40,254 nucleotides of DNA from Gonium pectorale (lineage: Eukaryota; Chlorophyta; Chlorophyceae; Chlamydomonadales; Volvocaceae): positions 1,183,360-1,223,613 of the forward strand of contig LSYV01000022.1 in the NCBI GenBank assembly GCA_001584585.1, written 5' to 3'. A program made the translations under genes and the position numbers. The notes beneath the pieces were generated by a model that ran no database searches, had not been told where the DNA came from, and worked only from the letters and a program-made list of their open reading frames with translations. Below are positions 8,895 to 19,501 of this stretch, piece after piece (the first letter of the stretch is position 1; every line of letters begins with the position of its first letter).

Positions 8895-10405
8895 ATGAGC
8901 CGCGTCATTCATGTTCACTCGGAGGCGGAGTGGGCCAAAGTCAAGGGGGAGGGCAAGCCGATGATCGTCGACTTCACAGCGCAGTGGTAATGCAGGACAG
9001 GTCGAAACGCTCGTTCGCTCTGAACCTGTCCTGAACTTGCGCCTCCACTTCCCATTGCCCCCATGCCCCCGCCACCGCGTCATAACATAGTGGCGTCATT
9101 CCAACCCAACCACCCGTCCCTGGCACGAAACTGCAGGTGCGGCCCCTGCCAGCGCGTGGCGCCCAAGTACGACGAGCTGAGCAACAAGTACCCCGACGTT
9201 CAGTTCGTCAAGGTTGACGTGGATGAGCTCAACGTGGGTTGCGCATTGCGGCGGTTTTTGGGAAGAGCAGAAGACGGGACGGGAGGGGACGCGTAGCGGC
9301 TCTGCACACCGGGTGACCGACCGACCCCTCTGGGGTGTGTATATGGGGGTAGGCCCTCCTTACGCGGCACACACGCAGCCGGCAAGAAGCACGGGCCATA
9401 GCCGATAGGCAGATCAAACAGCCAAGCAATTGCCATGGCCGAGAAGTGTCGCTGCCTTGCGCGACGTCCTTGCCCTGGTTCACCCACCCGCAGGACGTCG
9501 CTGCCGAGTGCGGTGTGACGGCCATGCCCACCTTCATTGGCTTCTCCGGCGGGAAGGAGGTGGGGCGCCGTCGCTGTCGCGGTCGAGCCGTATGCGGAGC
9601 GCGCTGGCCCTGATCCGTCTGCCCCATGCTGCCGGCTGCAGTTGGCTTCGGCGCCGGGTTTGCTCGCGCAGTGGCCGCGAGCATCGCCCTTTGCGTGGGC
9701 GGTCAGCATGACCGGACGGAACGTCCCCGCGGCTAATGTGCAAACGGCACACGGGCGCTACGCCACGTGCCGTTGTCGGATGTTCGCCCGTTCACGGGTT
9801 TGCCGTACGCCCATGCCCGACTGCCACAGTGTGTTTCCGTGCTTCGCGACGCCCCTGCTCGCGGCTTGCCGTGCCGTCGCTCGCCATGGACTCGTCTGTA
9901 GCCGCTATAGTGTAAGCGCCTGCGCGGGGCCCTCGGCTTTCATGCATGTGCCCTCGTCCATCCACCCGCGCCCCACCGCCTGACTGCCCGTGCCTTCGCA
10001 GGAGGGCCGCATCACGGGCGCCGACATTGCGAAGCTGGAGGCACTCCTTGAAAAGTGAGATGGGTTCCGGAATCACGCACAGAACTGGGTGCCAACTTCA
10101 AGGGCATGCACACCCTAAGGCGCGGCGGTGCTTGTGGTGGGGCGGCTTACATCGTTGCACTGCGGGTGGGCACGAGGCGAGGCGGGGGGAACCGTCCCTC
10201 CCGTCCCAGACGGGACGTGGACGGGACGTGGGGACGTGCCTTCCCCGTTTCTGGTTCTCTTTTTTTTCCAGAGAGGGCTGTTGAGCACCCGTTATCGTAC
10301 GGCAGCCATGCGATCCGCTCCCGTGCAGCGACGCCGGCAGACCTTGTTGTGTGCTGCCTCCCCGCTGCTGCCGGCCCGCCCCGCAGGCTCAGCGGCAAGC
10401 AGTGA
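8895..10405 (+). CDS. Thioredoxin (h-type or TXNL1-like), tandem copy B
   Basis: Paralogue of the gene at 5355. Model: join 8895..8986, 9137..9233, 9494..9559, 10002..10054, 10387..10405, giving 108 residues. It starts MSRVIHVHSEAEW. The first intron splits the active-site tryptophan and splicing restores W-C-G-P-C, followed by QRVAPKYDELSNKYPD, VKVDVDEL and the cis-proline loop AMPTF. Only exon 1 differs in length from copy A (92 against 107). Exons 2-4 are identical in length and phase. Exon 4 ends LLEK before GTGAGA. A frame-compatible last exon after CCCCGCAG adds only L-S-G-K-Q, while retention of the intron stops at 10056-10058 (103 residues). No targeting peptide is visible. It lacks the basic C-terminal extension of copy A. 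Confidence 0.92.
10237..10267 (+). repeat. Short dispersed repeat, copy 1
   Basis: TGCCTTCCCCGTTTCTGGTT, then CTC and a T-run. The same roughly 30-bp word occurs at 14704-14733. Here it lies in the last intron of thioredoxin B, where its T-run precedes an AG. Confidence 0.7.
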
Positions 10406-11671
10406 GGGCGCCATTGCGTGTTTACGGGCGGGGCTCGTAAGCGCGTCCAGGGTACGAGGGTTACGAGAGCAGGGGAGCAAAAGCCCTTGACCACCTAGCC
10501 CAAAAAGGGGATGGCGCGTTTGGATGTATGCTGTTGATATGATGTTGGGGCCAGGCCGAAGCACGGGAGGTGCGGTAGCGCCGTTGGGTAGCTTGATACG
10601 CCACTCGACTGTGGTTGGATTGCGAAGTCCGGGACGTTTCTCATATCGAGCTGAAATTGTGTATGAGAAAATTTCTGGCTGAGTCGGAAGAAGCACTGTG
10701 GGCTCCCATTAGGCGCTTCCCATACCAATACTCTTGTGGGAAACCGGTTTGTGTATTAACAACAGGCGTTCTTTCTATGCATGCAAGACCCGGGGATGAG
10801 GTTCTGCGCAGCCCAATCAGCAAGGGTCAACACCGGCAACCAGCATCCTAGGGTGAGGGGGCTACATGCTGAGCTGACTGACAAATGAAGTTCGGGACTA
10901 TCAACAGCACAGCGCATACAACGCTTACATTCCATCTTTACGATTGGAATACTGTTGTACAGGATGTTCTTCATTGCATGCAAAGATTGGGTCTCACACT
11001 CCGCTCACGACATGGTCCGCAAACAAAAACACCGGACGCTGGGTACACCGCCTGCACTCTCATTGGCTCCTGGCCATCGATGATGGTACAAGCAAATGCC
11101 CTACAGCGCCGCTCAGCTTGCGCCGAGGCGGGGCTGCGCCGCGTTATCGTACACCACTTCAACCCTTCACACACGAATCCGGGGAAATACGAACGTGCCT
11201 GGCGGCGGGAGTGTGCGCCCGCGAGCGCCCCAAAAACCAAACCGGCGCCTGCGGCACCCGCCGACCAGCCTCCTCGAGCTGTCCCGCAACGCAGCCTGTA
11301 CCCTCACGGCGTCAACCCCGCAACGAGGGAACAGCCAGTTCCGGGTCGGCACGCAACGCGCAAGCAATAAAAACGCGCGCACACGGCCACAGGAAGTCGC
11401 TTTCGGGCGTCTCGGCCCCAAGGCCTAATGCGTTCCTTCGCTTGACGACCCCACCTACGCCTTGCATCCCGTGCGCACGGTCCCGCGAAGAGGTTGTCAC
11501 CTCACTGGGCAGCGCTCCGGGAGCATCTGCGCGGCCGAGCCCGCCGCCACCGCCCAGCTGCGAGCCAAAACAACCACCGCAACCCGGCTGCAGCAGCTGC
11601 TCCCGGCCTTGCAAAGCCCGCTAGCCGTCCACCGTCATGGAGGCTGCTGGCCTTCGACGACCACGATCTGC
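10406..11671. other. Convergent 3' region of thioredoxin B and phosphoribulokinase
   Basis: No coding gene is supported. It should hold the 3' UTR of thioredoxin B (no TGTAA was found close to its stop) and the 3' UTR of PRK down to about 10.9 kb. Confidence 0.55.
10925..10929 (-). terminator. Polyadenylation signal TGTAA of PRK
   Basis: TTACA on the plus strand. It is the first such word downstream of the PRK stop codon, giving a 3' UTR of about 750 nt. Confidence 0.5.
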
Positions 11672-14192
11672 TTAGGCGGCCACAACGTCCTTCTTGACGA
11701 TGCGCTCGTACACCTCGCGCACCTTCAGGCCGCAGATGGTCTGGAACAGGCCAGTGCCGTTGTTCGAGCCGGGGAAGCCCGAGTTCTTGAGCATCTGCTG
11801 CGTGATCTCGCCATAGAACTTGGCGGAGGTGTTCGACAGGTGGCTCTCCACGTAGATGAGCTCCTCCAGCTTGTCGAACTGGCCGTCCATCTCCAGGACG
11901 CTGACCTCCTGGCCGTACCAGGTGTCGGGGCCGTAGAACATCTTGATGCCTAGTAGGGAGAACGGGAGCAGGCGCGAGCGGAGGCCAACGATTAGGTCCG
12001 ACTGCCATCAAGGGACGTACTTCGCTAGGACACCGAAGGTTACTTGTGCCAGGTCGTGCAGGCGCAATCGACAACCAACTGGGTCCCCTTAGGGCCCAAC
12101 ACCGCTGCCTCCCGCCAGCCCTCCGCAAAATGCGCGCCATTCCTAGACCCACCCCATACGGCCGCGCCGCGCGCGCCCCGAGTAATCCCGCTGCATCGCC
12201 CTCGCTCACCCGGGAAAGAGCAGGTGAGCTTGCGGCCGCAGGGGATCCAGCTGATGGTCGAGCCCTCGTCGAACAGGTAGACGGGGTCGAACATCTTGCT
12301 GCCCTCCTTCTGGATCAGGCGCACGCGCAGGTACTGGCCCTTGTCGTCGGGGACCAGCTGGGTGGGCAGCACCTGCAGAAACACATCCAGACCCAGATCA
12401 GAAACAGGGTCCAGAAGAACGCTAGCTTTGCAGCCATAACGGTCACAGAACTGGCGGGATAGGGAATAGGTCCCATGCGCCCAGCGGCACCCACCTGGAT
12501 GATCATGTCGGCGTCACGCTTCTGGGGGTCGATGTAGGCATCGAAGTCGGGCTTGCGCGCCTCAATCGACGACTTGATCGACTCCAGGCTGTGGCCGCGC
12601 TCAGCCATGTCGCGCTGGATCTTCCAGGCGAACTTGATGTCGTCCGAAATGTCCAGGTAGATCTTGAAGTCCAGCAGCTCAGACACGCGCTTGTCATAGA
12701 AGGGGTGCAGGCCCTCAATCACCAGGATCTGCGTGCTCGAGGAGGGGGCATCGAGAGGGTTCTTTTTGGGAATGGACAGGCGAAAGAGATGCCCCGCGCG
12801 CGGAGGGACAGCGAGGCTAACACAAGCAGTGCCGTGCTCGTGTCAGCGCCAAGCATTGGAAGGGATTCAGCGTCAGCAGTGCGCTTGCATCTTCGGTATG
12901 CGTTCTCCACGGACACGAGCCTAGTGGCCGTGTAACGACAGGATGATGACGTCGGTGCCCTGACCATGGCCCTCGCCTTGTTTGCCTCCCATCCCAAACA
13001 AAACCCTATCAGCCTCACGTTGGGCGAGTCAATCTTCTCCGGGGCGTCAATCAGGCCGGTCACGTGGTTGTAGATCGGCTTGTCGACCGACTTGCCCTCC
13101 TTCAGGGCCTTGACCTGGTTGTACATCAGGTCAAAGTTCTGGGCCTCGGGGGCCAGGGCAGTGACGCCCTTGACCTTGCGGCCGTTGCGGTCCAGGCAGT
13201 GGTAGTCATCCAGGCAGATGACGGTGGTCATGTCGCTGATCAGCGTGTTCGAGTCGGGGTTGCCGCCTGTGCACGAAGGGGCCAGGTGGTGGGGGAGGCC
13301 GAGGGTTGGGCTTGCAGGGACAGAGTGCCGGTCGCGTTCGCGGGTGCGCTTGCACGGACACGAAGGGCCAACAAAGAGCGCGAGGGGACCCCGTGCATGA
13401 GTGCAGGAGCGTCCGCAGCATTGCTCCCGGGCATGAAGTGGAGGTGCTCACGAGGACATGCCGGAGGGGCTGAACCGGAAATGCAGAGACAGTTGGTTCT
13501 CGGTCGAGGCCGTGCCAAGCCGCTGACAAACTGCTCAAATACCGATAGATTAAACGGTCATCGCTGCTATGATAACGCCGCTGTCGGTAGGCGTTTTCTT
13601 CCTCACCGGCCGGGGGCTTGGGCACACCGCCGAAGATGCTGGTCATGCGGCGCATGAAGGTCGACTTGCCGCAGCCTACGAGTTGTCAGAAAAAGTCGCG
13701 TTAGCCATGTTACCGTCAGACAGCCGAGAAGCGATTCCTGGGACTCACCGGAGTCGGCAGCCAGGCCGATCACCACGGTCTTGTCCTTCTGGGCCTTGAC
13801 GACCAGAGCGCGGCGACCAGCCTACCAGTGCAGCGAAGGTGCGAGCAGCAAGGTTAGACATGGGTCACGCAAGCAAAGGTTGGCTTGCAAGAGGCTGTCA
13901 AGAAGCCGCTGGTCCCGTAGGCTAACGCCCTGATAATCGACACCTTTGCGGCGAAGAGCGACACTCTTGCGGGAAGCAAGCCCTGCTCACCCGGCTGGCG
14001 GTCACGCGGCTCTGGGCAGTAGCCCTGCAGTTCCATAACAAGAAATACTGAGATTAGCAACGCTAGAGGTGGCTCAGTAGGCCGGGCAATGAAGGTAGTG
14101 GTGCGCCTGATCTATCAAGCATTTCGCCTACATCCTGAGCAAGCGGCTGCGGCGCGGTACCTGGGAGCAGGGGCGCGCATGGTGAAGGCCAT
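11672..14192 (-). CDS. PRK1: Phosphoribulokinase, chloroplast
   Basis: Calvin-cycle enzyme that phosphorylates ribulose 5-phosphate with ATP to ribulose 1,5-bisphosphate in the chloroplast stroma. Model: complement of 11672..11949, 12210..12372, 12495..12728, 13019..13266, 13607..13675, 13749..13821, 13991..14024, 14161..14192. All phases agree, giving 376 residues. The N terminus MAFTMRAPAPR plus the next two small exons form the transit peptide. The P-loop GLAADSGCGKST carries Cys48, and Cys87 lies in TTVICLDDYHC. These correspond to the thioredoxin-controlled pair Cys16/Cys55 of the mature enzyme. A second pair is Cys275/Cys281 in PCGRKLTC (mature 243/249), the site used in the GAPDH-CP12 complex. 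The substrate and catalytic region includes LVIEGLHPFYDKRV. The protein ends KKDVVAA. From memory it differs from the C. reinhardtii enzyme at several positions, so the species is a relative. Confidence 0.97.
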
Positions 14193-14470
14193 TTTGGGTA
14201 TGGCTCGACGGTGGACGCCTACAGAGCGCGGGCGTTCGCTCGGGTTCGGCTTATCAACAGAAGGACAAGATAAGGTCGTACGGCGCTCGCCCATTAATCG
14301 CCGCTCGCCCTGTTGCCCATGGTAACACCGACGGAGGTACACGGGCACAGCTTCTACTGAAGGTATGCTTGACGAGCATCGCTCCTGCAAGCCGGGCTTT
14401 CCGAGGCCTCGTCATGTGAGCCGGGTGATACGTTGCAACCCATTTGTACACAGCCGCAATGCTGTTAAAT

Positions 14471-14499
14471 AGTCATGTCATGTCATAGTCATGTCATGT
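14471..14499 (+). repeat. Tandem repeat of AGTCATGTCATGTCAT
   Basis: Two copies of a roughly 15-base unit built from the pentamer CATGT/TCATG, upstream of PRK on the opposite strand. Confidence 0.75.
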
Positions 14500-14703
14500 T
14501 TGGCTTGGTTGAGCTTGTTTTCGGGGAGGCGTGCCTAGAGTGCCGAGCGCGTAGTGTTTTGTGTGAAAGTGGCACAGGGTGGCACAGTGCTTCGAAAATG
14601 CTGGTCTGAATAGGGTTTAGCTTCTGGCTTCGGCGGCACAACGTGCGGTTTTGCATGAGCCCCGGGGAGGTATAGGAAATAGGATGTGTATGTCCGGAGA
14701 GGC

Positions 14704-14733
14704 TGCCTTCCCCGTTTCTGGTTCTCGTTTTTT
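14704..14733 (+). repeat. Short dispersed repeat, copy 2
   Basis: It repeats the word TGCCTTCCCCGTTTCTGGTT plus CTC and a T-run seen at 10237-10267, with one difference before the T-run. Confidence 0.7.
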
Positions 14734-15042
14734 AGGATGCACAGCATATGCGCAGTCCCCATTCCTGGTCCTCTCATTATCACAAGCAACAGGACCAGTG
14801 GGAACCTTAGAGCAGGGACTCGGCCCGTGGGTTCGAATCTGCGCTTTTCGTGCCTGCCTTTTTGCTGCCTGCCGGGTCTGATTGCGTTCCTCAACGGCTT
14901 CCCTGGCTTGCGCCCCAGGCTCCCATAGGCTCCCGTCGGTCCCGTGCTTCAGGGATTGAAACATGCCGCACGTGGGGCCAGGCGCTGTACGAGCGCTGTT
15001 GTGAAATGGCGCCCTTCTGTCTTGGTTTTTTTCTATGGAAAT

Positions 15043-15747
15043 AAAGGTTACAGGCGGAGAGGCGAGAGAGTTGGTGGCTGTACTGCCTCTGCAGACTTCT
15101 CTTGTGTACTACTCAATTCTACATGAAGCGCACGTGCTGTCTCAAGGCGCCGTTTCGGAGTCCTTGCACGACATCAATTAAGGGGAAATGCCCCTCATTT
15201 GTTTTGTGTCAATAAAAGAGAAACCTGCAGAGAAAGAGGGGGCGAGCCTCTACGGCCATACACGCCCAAAGGCGTGACGTTTCCAATAGGGCGGGCGGGT
15301 ACAGAGCAAGACATGTGACGGTCGTCCCGCCCCCGGTGAGCCGGTGTCCGTATATATCCGTGTCCTCTCTAGCCGTAACTGGCAGCCAGCGGATCACGTG
15401 CAGCAGCGGCCCACTGACTACTGATTGGCCTTGCGCCCAATTGCAAGATAACGAAAAGCGTGCTTCTCCCCCGGATACAGACACGTGTGTCCACACCCTG
15501 AGGTAGAAGTACGGAATGCACGGACCGAACAGTTCTGCGGTACGAAGCCAACGAAGCCGTGCCAGCTGTCGTGCACGTCGCCAAACGTAGCTCCGAGGCT
15601 ACTTATCTAGCCAGTAGGTCCGCCTGTGCATACCCGCCGACATACTCGATTCCAGAAGTTAGGGCAGGGTTTATGTGGTTCTCACGGGAGGGCTGCTTGT
15701 CCCTCCCGTTGTCTGCGCCCTTTCTCGCCTCTCCGCCTGTAACCTTT
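15043..15747. mobile_element. 705-bp segment with perfect 25-bp terminal inverted repeats (MITE-like)
   Basis: The left arm (15043-15067) begins AAAGGTTACAGGCGGAGAGG and continues CGAGA. The right arm (15723-15747) is its exact reverse complement. Outside both arms the similarity continues weakly (TCTATGGA against TCTGTGGA) with a 4-base indel. The inside carries copy 2 of the dispersed repeat and no transposase-like frame. I found no target-site duplication, so the call of a non-autonomous element is an inference. A pair of separate insertions in opposite orientation is the alternative. Confidence 0.5.
15246..15312 (-). repeat. Dispersed repeat, copy 2
   Basis: On the minus strand it reads CTGTACCCGCCCGCCCTATT, GGAAACGTCACGCC, GGGCGTGTATGG, CCGTAGAGGC. 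One frame reads LALYPPALLETSRLWACMA, like copies 1 and 3. It lies inside the 15043-15747 segment. Confidence 0.75.
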
Positions 15748-16528
15748 CCACAGAGGAAGGTACTCCGAGCCAGGGGTCTCCCCTGCTCCGAGCCTATTCG
15801 AGCCAAACACAGGGCGTGCGTACCTTCCGGGCTTCCGCTGGCCCGGAGCCCTTCTATGATGACAAAGCTGCAGCGCGGCACGCGCAGCGCTCAATGGACC
15901 CGGGTGAACGGATGACTGGGCAGGATACCGGTGTGCCCTTGACAGGCATGGGATCCCTCAATGTGACAAAGGTCGTATTTTGCTCCATATCCTTCCATAT
16001 GATCGCGTAAACTACTGACATGGCAATGGGGGGAAGGACTAGGACACGGCTGATCCGTACGTTCTCATGTGAATGTGTTGGCATGCAGGGCGAGCAGCCC
16101 GAGAGGGAAAATCACACAGAGTGACCGCACGAAAGCGGATATGCCCCGGAAGTCACTGAAGCCGTCGCGCACTCACGCATAGCCGTACGGCCTCTCCGAG
16201 ACCACGGGCCTGCGTCCCGCCGTTGTGCTTTCTGCATCTCGAGACAAAGCAAAGATACAGCCTTTGTTAATCCCCTACGCTGTATGCTTGTGCTCTTGTG
16301 GCTTCGTCTTGCCGCGTCCTGGTTGTTACCATTGACATTAACTAGAGCGTCGATCATACTTAACATTGTTGCAACTCTCGGCGCGAGCAGCGGGCGGGGA
16401 CAACATCCGTAGGCAGCGCGCGGAGCTCTACACAGCAGCGGACAGATGGTGGGAGGCTGTAAACATGCTGCTGTATGGTGATCCAAATGTTAAGCATCCT
16501 ACTTTACCCGTGGTATCTTCCGCAGTCC

Positions 16529-17088
16529 ATGTATGTGCGCGTGAAGCGCTTAAAAACCACGTACTTCTTGCACGTTGAGCCAACGGATACGGTCTTGGAA
16601 GTGAAGCAAAAGCTGCAGGAGCTGGTGGACCAGGTGGGTGGGGCTCGGCAGGTGGGGGGGGCGGAAGAACGCTAGGGAAGTTGGGGGGCAACGTGAATGG
16701 CCTCAGCTGCAGGTCCACGGGACGTGGTACATGCCCATGGCACGGTCCGTGGCCGAGTGTGCTCCCCGTGCCTTCCTGCGTTCAGCGTTGCCTTGGGTGC
16801 GCCTTGCCAACTGCCCTGCTCCACCTCACAGCCGCCCGAGAGCCAGCAGCTGCACAAGGGACAGACTGTCCTGGACGATGCAAAGAAGCTCATCGACCTG
16901 AAAGTGGAGAACGATGACGTGCTGGCGCTGTGCTACCTCCAACCAGGTGGGTTCGTGTGGGCATCGGCAATACCAACCCGGGTCACGCTCTTACAGCATC
17001 CATTGAATCCGATCCCTGTCCCTTGCACGCAGATGGATCCTTCGAGCCGATCAACATCTCGGCGTTCGAAAATGAGAAGGCGGAGTGA
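16529..17088 (+). CDS. Elongin-B-like ubiquitin-fold protein
   Basis: Elongin B pairs with Elongin C as an adaptor in cullin-RING ubiquitin ligases and in the Elongin elongation complex. Model: join 16529..16633, 16832..16946, 17033..17088, giving 91 residues. The protein starts MYVRVKRLKTTYFLHVEPTD and continues with the ubiquitin-like pattern TVLEVKQKLQELVDQPPESQ, QLHKGQTVLDDAKKL, then LKVENDDVLALCYL, and ends FENEKAE. The basic VKR-KTT-F start and the DVLALCY strand fit Elongin B better than ubiquitin. There is no C-terminal di-glycine, so it is not a conjugated modifier. An AG (16524-16525) just upstream of the ATG could be the end of a 5' UTR intron. An upstream in-frame ATG (16475) would add hydrophobic residues foreign to the family. 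It is convergent with SEC22. Confidence 0.78.
16991..16995 (-). terminator. Polyadenylation signal TGTAA of SEC22
   Basis: TTACA on the plus strand, the first after the SEC22 stop codon in its direction of transcription. It lies inside intron 2 of the convergent Elongin-B-like gene and implies a SEC22 3' UTR of about 410 nt. Confidence 0.5.
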
Positions 17089-17403
17089 GGTGCGTGTAGC
17101 CGCTTGGGGGCCCGGGGCGTTCCTCGCAGTCCTCTGTCCTGTTACCTCGCACGTGAAGAGCCCGGACGCCTTCCCCACCGCGCACGGCTGTCCTGCACTG
17201 AGCGTGTCATCACCATGCATCACCATGCAGTCTCTTTCCACCATGCATCTTCTCACACCACGCGTCCAAGGCGGCGCCCTCAACCTGTTTTTCCGAGCTA
17301 ACATTTTTCGCGCCGCTGCAACAGTTTGCCCACTTGACCTCCGCAACTTCTCAGCTCCCTACGCTGTGCCCCGTGGGCTGCAGGACGACGCGTGCGTGGG
17401 CCA

Positions 17404-19501
17404 CTACTTGTAAAACCGAGCACGGATCCAGAGCAGGAGCATCACAACCACCACCACCACCGCCAGCGGAACGTACTTGCGGATCAGCGCCTGTGGGAGC
17501 GCGGGTGGTCAGGGGTGTGGGGTTTCTGGTGGTGAAGATTGCACGAAACCGCAGAGAGCTGCATGAGGAACACTGCAAGGTCCATAGTGCTGGCTAATAG
17601 ATTATTGTAGTTAGTGGTTGATGCCGAATTAACGAATGTCCGGGCCTAAGATGCTCTTGTCAGCGCCGCTGGATCCGAGCGGTAACGGTGGTTGCTGCAA
17701 CAAGACAAACCTCGACGCCGCACCTGTCGGTGGAGGTCCTTGGCACGAGACGCGTACTGTCTTGACTCGGCTGAGAGCGTGCTCGACATCTTGGCCATGC
17801 CTGGGATGCGGCGGCACAACAGGACGGGCGCAAGTCGGCGGTCTGGGCGCGTGTGTGTGCGGCCGTTTCCCCGCATGTAACGAATGCAGGGATGCCAAGG
17901 CGTGTAGTGCATGCATGGGTGCCTGTGCCGCTCACGGCGTTGGGCAAGCAGCCGTGTCGCAGCGCATCTTGCCCTCTTTTGGGCACAGCAGCACAGTAAT
18001 CGAGCCGTGTAGACCGGAAGCCGTGTTCATTTCGCACGTACGCCTGAACTCAAATGCCTTGAGACACGCCGTTCCCGTTCCCAACCCACGCCTGAACCTC
18101 CGACACCGGCGTTCGGGCGCCGGCGAACGGTGCGCCTCGCTCAGCTTGACACCAGCGCCCTGTACCGCCTCACTGCTCAACTCCTGAGCGCAAGGAACCC
18201 CAGCTGCCAGGGCTTGAATGGTAGCAGCTCCCGGCCGCCCCAACGCAGCGTCCGCAGCCCCCACTCACTGTCGAGCTTCTCCCCCTGGCCCAGCACCTCC
18301 TGGATGTTGCGCGTCATGATGGAGTGCACCTCGGCCAGGTCGTCGTTGAGCTTGGACAGGTTGCGCTGCGTCCGCGTGTCCAGGTACAGCTTCTTGGTCT
18401 TTTGGATGAACGTGTCTGTGCGGGTCGGTAAGGTAGAGTGTTGCCCACGCCGTCCCCAGAAACGTTAGTGCATAACCACGATGCAGAGGACTTGCAGGCA
18501 CAGCAAGCGAGCAGAGCAAGCACCCGCACACTTCAGCGCGTGTGCGAAAAGTGAGGAGAGGGGCCAAAGCAGGAAAATGAAACACTGAAACGAAGGGAAT
18601 CGCACAGCAGCCCAGAAGGCGGAAGGGGTGCAGGGCACCAACAGTGGGGCAGAACCTCGCTCGGTACTGGAATTGTGCAGGGTGGCCCCGGGCTCTGACC
18701 CCAGCGTGCATGCCCGGCAATGCGGTCAGCTGTCCTGCCCAACCCCTCCGCCACGGCTGCCATCCAGTCAGCGGACCTGCACCGGCTTTACACCCTGCGC
18801 TTGTGCTGTCCACACGGACCGGAGCGGCGTACAGCCAACACGCCATGATACGCAATCGCTTCTGCAGCTTCATATCCCATGTACAGCAGCAGATCGCGCT
18901 ATGGTTCGGCGCATGAGGGATCGAACAAGCCAAGGGTGCGTAGTGCGTTGCGACCACTGAGCAAAACCCTTCTCGCCGGGCGAGAGCCCTACTCCTCCTG
19001 GCCTCACACAACGTCCCTGTCCCCCCAACTTTGCCTTGCCCCCTGGGACGGAAGCACGCGGATGGACACCAACGTGGGCAACCTACCAAACTTGATGAAG
19101 GCGTACGGCCGGCTGACCGTGTGCACTTGCTGCCCGTACAACCGGCCAAACTCGTTGGTCAGCTCCTCCAGGTACTGGAAGGCAAGCTTCTTCGGGTACC
19201 CTTTCTCCGTCAGCGTCAGGTAGCAGACACCCGAATCAATCAGGTAGTGGAAGGTGTACTTCCCCGACTCCACGGACATGCGTGCCGCCTGCCCATGGCT
19301 GGGCTGTTGTGTCAACTTTTTAAGAAGACTCTGCGGGACCAAGGGTAATCACCTGTGGCCGAAGGGGGATGCGCACGGGTCACACAAGCGCACCTTCGCC
19401 TGCGTCTTGTACGTGTCGATCTCCTCATCCTTCTCGCTGTCCAAACCCTCCGCCAAAGGCAGGCCATCCTGCACTCGAGCTATCAGCGTCAGGCGCACCA
19501 T
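17404..19501 (-). CDS. SEC22: R-SNARE SEC22 (longin-type vesicle fusion protein)
   Basis: ER-Golgi R-SNARE, anchored by its tail in transport vesicles and the ER. Model: complement of 17404..17490, 17724..17800, 18269..18415, 19087..19330, 19394..19501. Phases agree and give 220 residues, the usual size. Residues 1-120 form the longin domain: MVRLTLIARVQDGLPLAEGL at the start, then FHYLIDSGVCYLTL, KKLAFQYLEELTNEF and TVSRPYAFIKF. DTFIQKTKKLYLDTRTQRNL leads into the SNARE motif, with the zero-layer arginine expected in IMTRNIQEVLGQGEKLD. The last exon encodes a tail anchor: a Val-rich membrane segment (PLAVVVVVVMLLLWI) followed by RARFYK. The poly-Val comes from a GTG repeat. It is the only SNARE in the window, and its 3' end overlaps the convergent gene. 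Confidence 0.94.
17409..17413 (+). terminator. Polyadenylation signal TGTAA of the Elongin-B-like gene
   Basis: First TGTAA after the stop codon at 17088, giving a 3' UTR of about 330-340 nt. The same bases, read on the other strand, lie in the final codons of SEC22 (Phe-Tyr-Lys). Confidence 0.5.

Larger units (their letters stand above)
14193..16528. other. 2.3-kb divergent spacer between PRK and the Elongin-B-like gene
   Basis: It holds the PRK promoter at its left end and the promoter (possibly also a 5' UTR intron) of the Elongin-B-like gene at its right end. In between are a short tandem repeat (14471-14499), copies of two dispersed repeats and a segment bounded by 25-bp inverted repeats (15043-15747). 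No open frame here has a recognisable motif or a splice-supported extension. Confidence 0.6.

Noticed and set aside
11462..11953. 163-codon plus-strand open frame
   Set aside because: It is antisense to the last exon of PRK, with no motif.
14830..14848. GGTTCGAATC, resembling a tRNA T-loop
   Set aside because: The flanking bases cannot form a T-stem, and no D-arm, anticodon arm or acceptor stem was found.
16475..16528. Upstream in-frame ATG extending the Elongin-B-like protein
   Set aside because: The added residues are hydrophobic and unlike the family, and an AG at 16524-16525 suggests this stretch is 5' UTR intron.
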